Positions 42,693 to 48,195 of a DNA stretch of 48,195 nt are shown here, in pieces. The notes under the pieces were generated by a model. That model worked only from the letters and a program-made list of their open reading frames with translations. It was not told where the DNA came from and did not search any database. The stretch is from the NCBI GenBank assembly GCA_001940645.1, contig MDVS01000026.1, positions 1 through 48,195 on the forward strand, given 5' to 3'. Numbering within the stretch: the stretch's first letter is position 1; every line of letters starts with the position of its first letter. The translations under genes and the position numbers were made by a program. This DNA comes from Candidatus Heimdallarchaeota archaeon LC_3 (GTDB lineage: Archaea > Asgardarchaeota > Heimdallarchaeia > Hodarchaeales > LC-3).

Positions 42693-42813
42693 CTTGACTG
42701 TTTTGAATTAGATAATAGAAAAGATCATATTGAATATATCCAAATATTGTATTAATAGCAAAACTCTATAAGTTTCATAAATCAAGCTCATTTTAATTGA
42801 TGTTTATCAATTC

Positions 42814-42828
42814 CCGCCCGAAGGGCGG
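42814..42828. repeat. GC-rich 6-bp hairpin
   Basis: CCGCCC-GAA-GGGCGG folds into a perfect 6-bp stem with a 3-base loop, followed by TAAGCGGAGC. It is by far the most GC-rich spot in its neighbourhood, which is otherwise intergenic. Possible structured-RNA element, terminator or end of a lost mobile element. Confidence 0.5.
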
Positions 42829-43118
42829 TAAGCGGAGCATACTTTATACATATAAACATCAAAAATTATAAAAATATCAATAATTTTAGAATTTAATTCT
42901 TCACGATATCATGAAATTTTCGGTCAATTTAAATTTTATTTCTATTTTTTATAATCCATATTAATAAATTGTTTAATCCTTTGTTTCAATGAAATTTGCT
43001 CTATAGTTGGTGATCCAATTCTCTTTGTATAAGAATTCAACATAAAATAAGGAAAATTATACTGGGTCTTGAAATGAATAAAAGAAAGCTTAAATTTCTT
43101 CCTCAGTTGGTTCTTTAT
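42829..43118. other. gene-free stretch
   Basis: No gene supported between the hairpin and the small acidic gene; AT-rich without other signals. Confidence 0.35.
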
Positions 43119-43391
43119 TCATTTCTTATCATCTCCATGATCTTTTATTAATCTATCAAGACTATTTTTTACTCGATTAAGTAAATTAAGATAAGTTTCC
43201 TTTTCTTCCACTTTAATACCGATGTTTTTATTTCCTGACATATAATAAACATCTTGTTGCTTATAGAGTAGTTCTGCTCTCTCATTAATATCATAAATTA
43301 ATTTTTCAATTAATTCTGCTTCAGTTTCTTTCTTGACAGGAAGAACTGGTTTTTCTTCTTCTTCATCTGGGAGATCTTCAAATATTGACAT
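43119..43391 (-). CDS. small acidic helical protein
   Basis: 90 residues: MSIFEDLPDEEEEKPVLPVK then helices (EAELIEKLIYDINERAELLY, TYLNLLNRVKNSLDRLIKDH). Likely soluble and coiled. No family recognised. Its ATG lies 2 nt after the stop of the upstream gene (43394), so it is translationally coupled to it. Confidence 0.55.
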   Translation of the reverse strand: MSIFEDLPDEEEEKPVLPVKKETEAELIEKLIYDINERAELLYKQQDVYYMSGNKNIGIKVEEKETYLNLLNRVKNSLDRLIKDHGDDKK

Positions 43392-43393
43392 TT

Positions 43394-43579
43394 TTATTTC
43401 ACCAAATACTTATCAAATTTTGTTTTTACTTGCTTTTCTACTTTCACCAATGGTTGATTCACTGGTACCGTCTTATAGCGAATAAAAGCCTTTATTTTAG
43501 TAATAAATTCTTTGTTACATTCACCACATTGTATACTGACAGAGAATCTTTTATGGATTTTCCAAATTATTACGAACAA
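43394..43579 (-). CDS. small protein with one CxxC knuckle
   Basis: 61 residues from TTG 43579: FVIIWKIHKRFSVSIQCGEC, NKEFITKIKAFIRYKTVPVN, then a Lys/Val-rich tail. IQCGECNKEF is one zinc knuckle; the second CxxC is not visible, so it would need a partner or dimer. Upstream of and nearly overlapping the acidic gene at 43119, so a two-gene unit. A plus-strand open frame across the same bases is a shadow. Confidence 0.45.
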   Translation of the reverse strand: MFVIIWKIHKRFSVSIQCGECNKEFITKIKAFIRYKTVPVNQPLVKVEKQVKTKFDKYLVK

Positions 43580-43731
43580 ATTCTTGAAAAAATATACAAT
43601 TAAGAAAGATATAAATTCATATTAAAAATACAATTTCAAATCGATAATTGATATAAAAAATAATTCTTTTTGAATCAACGCTAAAACTATGATGATCAAT
43701 TTATTTAAAGGAGTTCAGAAGGGAAAAAAAG

Positions 43732-45474
43732 ATGAATAAAATCATCAAATGGAGAGTGATCCTAAATGAAATTGATTTAGAACTGATTTATTTAGACCGA
43801 TTGTTATATTCAAATGTTGATATGCCTACAAATGAAATTGATAAATATTTTAAAAATATAGATGATTTAAGTCAAAAAATTCAATTAGTTCTTTCTGAAA
43901 TCTCTCATGAAATTCCTTTAAATACATTATTAAATTATATTCAAAGACTACTTTACAATCAATATTATAAAAATGATTATAATATTAAACATTATATTCC
44001 TTCAATTCTATTATATCATGCATTCGGAAAGTCTGAAAAAATTAAAGAGTTATCTTCAGATTCTGATAAAGACTTCTCTTTACTTGTTTTCAAAGCTGCT
44101 GATATGGCTGCTAGAACATTTGAATATATGAAAATAAACGAAATTGATCTTTCAAGGTCCAGGCTACTATATCTCGAATATATGTTAAATATGACCTTTC
44201 TTACACAAAAGTTGGGACCTTTTCAAAGAAAGGATATAAGTTATACTCAAATTTCGATTGGACAGAAAATTTTAAAGGACAAAATTATCTTATTACAAAA
44301 AATCTTCAAAGAATTAGAACCTTTTAACAATAAAAACGAATTTTTTCAAGGAATATCACCAAAGGAGTCAAACATTTTATCAAACTTGCTTCTAAGTGAA
44401 AAAGAGAATTTCTGCAAAGTCTCTGGGAGTGATCAAGAAGTTAAAAGGAAGGTAATTAAAATTCAAGATAATTTAAAAAATTCTTTCTTTCTTAAAATAT
44501 CTCAAAATCCCAGCTTCGATGAACAATTTCCTAATTTTTTTAATACAGCAATAAGTATCGAAAAATCTAAGGTTACATTATTTGACTTTCTTAGCAAATT
44601 TGATACTGGTAGCGCTTACAAAATTAATGATAACTTTTTTTTTAGTTCATGTGTACATTTGAATAAATATTTTGATGAATTAGAAGGCAAAATAGTTAAT
44701 TTACCTAATTTATCAGAATTGAATAATCTTAACAAAACAATTTCTAAAAAAATAAAGAAAATGTCTCATCAATACACAGAATTACATGAAAAGGGAATGT
44801 GCGACCATCTAAATGCAAGTAAAGTATTTGGAAATGATTCCTTTATTATTAAAGATATTAAGAAGGGATCTCATGAAGGGTGGAATTCTACAAGACAAAT
44901 TGATTATCTAGTTGTATTTCCAGATCCAACTTCAGAAAAATGGTTTATTGGCATTGGAGATATTAAATTTCATTCCCGCAAAAAAACAGCTACTATTCAT
45001 TTCATTAAAGATTATCAAATCTTTCTCGATGAGTTAATTAAACAATTAAATGCCTCAGAAAAGGATATAAAGGGGAATTTTGATTTATTTATCAAATTTT
45101 TGGAAAAAAATATCGACACTAAGGTTGTAAGAAAAATAAGGGACTCAAAAGAAAACTTAATTTTCAAATTTGCCACTATATTTCCAGAGACACTTCATTA
45201 CCATTTTGATTTTAATTTAATATATATTAATGAATGGACTACTAAAGAAAGATTTCAAATTGATTTAAAATTGCTAGTTGACAAAGATTTTATAAATAAA
45301 TTACCGATAAATAAGTTTAGTTTAATTGGATTTTTTTTTAATACATGGGAAATCGTCTATTCATCAAATGATCCTTTAAATATTATTAATTATTTTAATC
45401 AATTTGATGATAATTTTCGATCAGAATTGACTCGAAATGAGCTGGTTAAAGTTATATTTCGATCAAAAAGCTAA
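43732..45474 (+). CDS. large uncharacterised protein with candidate PD-(D/E)xK nuclease core
   Basis: 580 residues. Residues 1-340 are helical with no recognised motif. At about 348-412 there is a pattern fitting a PD-(D/E)xK core: a helix with Glu (YTELHEKGMCDHL), then RQIDYLVVFPDPTSEKW with an Asp, then FIGIGDIKFH giving the D-x-K signature, then a basic helix. This is the order E...D...DxK of restriction-endonuclease-like folds. The C-terminal part (IFPETLHYHFDFNLIYINEW) is beta/alpha. ATG is preceded by GGAG and AGAAGGG. It stands between a small operon and a degraded methylase, in keeping with a restriction or defence role, but no enzyme family is recognised. Confidence 0.5.
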   Translation: MNKIIKWRVILNEIDLELIYLDRLLYSNVDMPTNEIDKYFKNIDDLSQKIQLVLSEISHEIPLNTLLNYIQRLLYNQYYKNDYNIKHYIPSILLYHAFGKSEKIKELSSDSDKDFSLLVFKAADMAARTFEYMKINEIDLSRSRLLYLEYMLNMTFLTQKLGPFQRKDISYTQISIGQKILKDKIILLQKIFKELEPFNNKNEFFQGISPKESNILSNLLLSEKENFCKVSGSDQEVKRKVIKIQDNLKNSFFLKISQNPSFDEQFPNFFNTAISIEKSKVTLFDFLSKFDTGSAYKINDNFFFSSCVHLNKYFDELEGKIVNLPNLSELNNLNKTISKKIKKMSHQYTELHEKGMCDHLNASKVFGNDSFIIKDIKKGSHEGWNSTRQIDYLVVFPDPTSEKWFIGIGDIKFHSRKKTATIHFIKDYQIFLDELIKQLNASEKDIKGNFDLFIKFLEKNIDTKVVRKIRDSKENLIFKFATIFPETLHYHFDFNLIYINEWTTKERFQIDLKLLVDKDFINKLPINKFSLIGFFFNTWEIVYSSNDPLNIINYFNQFDDNFRSELTRNELVKVIFRSKS

Positions 45475-45756
45475 TTTCTGGTTCTAAGACAAAAATATTT
45501 GTCAATAAGAATTATTGTGTTGCTTTTATTTGATTAAATATTAGTTAATTGCTTATACGATCATGATTAATATATTTTAATACTTTTAAACCTTATCTTA
45601 GAAATTTTCTTAACTAATAATTTGCTCACTTAATTCATTAATACTGATCTTCGATCAGATAACTAATTTTGAACTATAAACAAATGAATTATCTTTTTAT
45701 TGCAAAGATTTTTTATTTGGAAATATATTATTCAGGTTAAAATTGTTAATTAAGTT

Positions 45757-46515
45757 TTGGTCGTAATTAGAAATATGAAGGAATATGAAAACTTTGGTCT
45801 GTTGAATCACATTTTTGAAAATTATATCAAAAAACATCACATATTTGATAAAACAGACCTCTATATCGAAGGTGAAATGGATGTTGAGGTTGATATTAAA
45901 TACAGGTTAATTTTAAGTGATTTTCCTTTCAAATATAGAAAATTAACCTCTTCGATTTATATTGAAAAATTACTTTTTTTTAAAGAAATCTTAGAGTCAG
46001 AAGGGCTAGTAATATTAATTATTCCTTCTAACCTTCTTTTTTCAAAAGCTTCAGAGAATTTCAGAACTGATTTACAGCATCTCTTTTATATAGAAGCAAT
46101 AGCTTCCGTCTCTATTCCTAACTATTTTAATTTTTCCTTTGTTTCGTTTTCTTTCATCATCTTAAAAGAAGCAATAAAACAAAATATAATAAATTCCTTT
46201 ATTTTGAACTCTCAAGAAGAAATAGATTTATTCTTTAAAAACATATTCAATGGATTGGTAAACTCAAGTTTGTTAAGGATATCAATCTCTAAAGATAAAA
46301 TTGAAAACAATATACTTGATCCTAATTATTATCAAGAGGAATATCTGGAAATAGAAAAGGAACTTTCAAATTACCAATTAAAAAAGCTTGGTGATTTAGC
46401 AGAACTTTTGAGAGGGATGCGATACAGGAGAGAAATACTAGTAGAAGAAGGAGAAATCAACTTTATTCGTGTAAGAAATCTACAAAATAACAAAATTTTT
46501 GGAAAAGGGGCTTAA
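45757..46515 (+). CDS. degenerate N6-DNA methylase / specificity-domain fusion, truncated
   Basis: 252 residues (the ATG at 45775, M7, is a likelier start than TTG 45757). YRLILSDFPFKY stands where a methylase has a D-hh-hxNPPF motif; the catalytic NPPF is changed to SDFPF. Then EGLVILIIPSNLLFSKASEN, FRTDLQHLFYIEAIASVSIP and NFSFVSFSFIILKE follow the HsdM-type layout. A type I specificity half follows (YQLKKLGDLAELLRGMRYRR, INFIRVRNLQNNKI). The frame stops at KIFGKGA; a one-base slip at the GGGG run would continue with LIDVKQNYNFKNNFILMKQ. SAM motif I is missing. Likely a decaying type IIG/IIB-like or M-S fusion. Confidence 0.6.
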   Translation: MVVIRNMKEYENFGLLNHIFENYIKKHHIFDKTDLYIEGEMDVEVDIKYRLILSDFPFKYRKLTSSIYIEKLLFFKEILESEGLVILIIPSNLLFSKASENFRTDLQHLFYIEAIASVSIPNYFNFSFVSFSFIILKEAIKQNIINSFILNSQEEIDLFFKNIFNGLVNSSLLRISISKDKIENNILDPNYYQEEYLEIEKELSNYQLKKLGDLAELLRGMRYRREILVEEGEINFIRVRNLQNNKIFGKGA

Positions 46516-46671
46516 TTGATGTAAAACAGAATTATAATTTTAAAAATAACTTTATTTTAATGAAGCAATGAGAAACAAAATAACTAATATCATATTGTAT
46601 TATAAGAAATGAGTGAAATATCACTTATATTGAGTCTCTTTTTTTTGTGCCAGGTGTTAATAACTAATTAA

Positions 46672-46785
46672 TTGTATCACATAATCCCATCCAACTGTAA
46701 TATCAATAAAATCTATGATAGCTATCGTGCTTATCTTGCTACCAAACTGGAAAATATAAATTCTTCATTAAAAGATATTTATTAA
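46672..46785 (+). pseudogene. short remnant, possible specificity-subunit tail
   Basis: From TTG 46672: YHIIPSNCNINKIYDSYRAY, LATKLENINSSLKDIY and TAA. It lies 150 bases after the truncated methylase/specificity gene. The residues are protein-like and could be the tail of the same gene, but this is not demonstrable. Confidence 0.25.
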
Positions 46786-46869
46786 GTCTAATAATTTTTT
46801 TCTGGTTTCTGATCTATATCGAAACAAGTTATATGTCATTTGAATAAATAAAACCAAATGGTGAATAAG

Positions 46870-46887
46870 GTCACTCTTTAGAGTGAC
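46870..46887. terminator. 7-bp stem followed by T-rich tract
   Basis: GTCACTC-TTTA-GAGTGAC is a perfect hairpin, followed within about 10 bases by long T-rich runs (CTTTTCCTTCTTTTTTTCC). On the plus strand this resembles a transcription terminator for the methylase remnant; archaeal termination relies mainly on the T tracts. Confidence 0.4.
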
Positions 46888-47353
46888 ATTCTCAATCTTT
46901 TCCTTCTTTTTTTCCTTTTAATCATCTCAAACTAACATAATTAAACTAAAAATTGAATGAAAAGCCAAAAAAGAAAGCTGTTTGATAAAAGAAGAACTAT
47001 CATAGTTATTCATTCCTTTTATTAAATAATTTGAATAATAATAGGTTATAAGATTTAAAACCTGGACTAGTAGAGGTAAAATCCCTATTTCTGTTAAAAA
47101 CTTAATAGAATTGAAAATTTATGTTATATTCAAAAACTCTGCATTTTATGTCTTCCTGGTTGAAATCCAAAATTTCTGATAATAAATCCTTTTTAGTGAC
47201 CATGATAAGTAAGTCCTCAATAGCAGCAAATTGAAGAAAAATGAAGCAATTAATAATTTGAAATCAAAGATCAATTGCTAAAATTCGTAACTTTTTTAAG
47301 CAATTTAGCTTAAATCTAGATTAACCCAAACAACGAAAAGGAATGATGTTTTT
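46888..47353. other. gene-free stretch
   Basis: No gene supported; AT-rich. A weak TATA-like GCTTAAATC lies near 47309, about 45 bases before the last gene. Confidence 0.35.
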
Positions 47354-47863
47354 ATGGAGAAAGTCAATTATGTAACGATTGTTATAGTGTTGGTGAGTCT
47401 TTTGTTCTCATCTTATGCGATAATGAAGCCTGTGCCAGAGGAAAAGATTGAAACGGCGGTAATTTTGATTTCACAGGACTGGGGGACTGAAAAAAATCCC
47501 GAGTATCTGTATGCAGGCTTTTCATCAGCCCACAAGAGTGCTCTGCGAGATTTAGAGGTAAGTATGATATTTATGAGTTATGGGACAGGGCATGCAAGGA
47601 AAGGAATTCTGCAAGGAATGTTAGTTAATTCTACAGCAAACGAACCTGCTGGGGCAATTAACGTCAGCAATCTTCAAGAACTAGCTGAGAAATTGCAGCA
47701 AGATTATGGTGTCAAATACTACGTAGGCCGAGGGGGTTCTTACAGACTAAATCATTCCAGTTCCCTGCAAGATGAGGACTGGGTGAATCCAATATTCGTA
47801 CTCGTCCGAATGATTGACATCGGGGACCTTATCATCAACGCTGATGTAATAATCTCACGCTAG
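47354..47863 (+). CDS. membrane-anchored DsrE-like protein
   Basis: 169 residues. An N-terminal anchor or signal (YVTIVIVLVSLLFSSYAIM, about 5-23) is followed by a DsrE/F-like alpha/beta domain: TAVILISQDWGTEKNPEYLY, AGFSSAHKSALRDLEVSMIF, MSYGTGHARKGILQGML, then NVSNLQELAEKLQQDYGVKY, YVGRGGSYRLN and ILVRMIDIGDLIINADVIIS. The domain order matches DsrE (strand, helix, strand, helix, strand), but no catalytic Cys is present in the protein, so it is not a sulfur carrier. GGAATGATG precedes the ATG. Codon use is less AT-rich than the neighbours. Being anchored outside the membrane is unusual for the family. Confidence 0.6.
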   Translation: MEKVNYVTIVIVLVSLLFSSYAIMKPVPEEKIETAVILISQDWGTEKNPEYLYAGFSSAHKSALRDLEVSMIFMSYGTGHARKGILQGMLVNSTANEPAGAINVSNLQELAEKLQQDYGVKYYVGRGGSYRLNHSSSLQDEDWVNPIFVLVRMIDIGDLIINADVIISR

Positions 47864-48195
47864 TGATTTGGACAAAAAATACCCTAATTAACCCTTTGTA
47901 GCTATGCTCTTAATTTAATTTGAGAAAATTTTTTTGTCAATGACGTTTATAAGACCAACAATCACTATGGAGTATAATTAGACAATCCCCATTTATTCTA
48001 CAAATTACTGTCATTAATCGATTTAATTCCTAATTTTACTAGAAAGTTAAAATATTGATCAATTATTTAAATAACTTAAAATTGATTTTTTATCATTCAT
48101 ATTATACGTAGAACGTCTAGATTCTCTATTGCAAGAAATTTTTCATTTGCTTATTTACAAATCAACAACGAGCTTGTGCATTATTAGTGGCTATA
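47864..48195. other. gene-free stretch at window end
   Basis: Nothing supported; AT-rich with short open frames only. Confidence 0.4.

Noticed and set aside
1..48195. tRNA or rRNA genes
   Set aside because: No TpsiC-type GGTTCGAATCC motif with matching acceptor stem and no recognisable rRNA stretch was found by reading both strands; a covariance-model scan would be needed for certainty.

Overview
The window is AT-rich archaeal DNA, most likely from an Asgard archaeon (Heimdallarchaeia-like is a guess). The evidence is a Ras/Rab-type small GTPase with all G motifs (28764-29327), a TFB (32044-33021), an archaeo-eukaryotic-primase-like protein (6470-8015), TATA boxes about 25 nt before inferred transcript starts, scattered Shine-Dalgarno sites, membrane-bound winged-helix regulators, and surface proteins ending in a hydrophobic helix plus a basic tail. 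No rRNA, tRNA, CRISPR array or intact transposase was recognised.

Layout. 0.1-2.5 kb (minus): DUF4386 membrane protein, an MDR oxidoreductase with one in-frame TGA, and a four-helix membrane protein. 2.6-4.5 kb (minus): a decayed zinc-ribbon gene, a cassette of small peptides sharing a GPDG-x-YPD ending, and a lone receiver protein. 4.6-8.2 kb (plus): a large two-module winged-helix protein, an AEP-type primase-like protein whose C-terminus runs on through two homopolymer frameshifts, and a 46-residue membrane peptide. 8.3-12.6 kb: truncated genes meeting head to head, a DPPF methyltransferase, and a longin/roadblock-like protein. 12.8-18.6 kb: GIY-YIG protein, DsrE and HxlR fragments, an ArsM-like methyltransferase, a DUF3592 protein and a surface protein; three promoters here share a 21-bp element. 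19-28.5 kb: a transmembrane winged-helix regulator, zinc-ribbon proteins (one with four 27-bp repeats), a 1042-residue beta-helix surface protein and a polytopic membrane protein.

28.7-36.2 kb: the GTPase, then a rearranged zone. Two diverged, broken copies of one AAA-ATPase fragment lie in inverted orientation (about 29.4 and 35.4 kb). Between them are a visibly GC-richer secreted-protein gene, a tandem pair of two-helix membrane proteins, TFB, and a 300-codon gene broken by two in-frame TAA codons. 36.3-46.8 kb looks like a defence island: an OLD-family ATPase/TOPRIM nuclease, an uncharacterised two-gene unit, a candidate PD-(D/E)xK protein, a degenerate DNA methylase/specificity fusion, and several gene remnants. 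47.3 kb: a membrane-anchored DsrE-like protein.

A recurring theme is genes whose reading frame is plainly maintained but interrupted, either by single-base changes of C-to-T or G-to-A type (creating TGA, TAG, TAA, or ATA where ATG is expected) or by one-base slips in short homopolymers. This could be real gene decay, unusual decoding, or uncorrected long-read error. Read-level data would be needed to choose. All functional calls are made from visible motifs only; no database search was possible.
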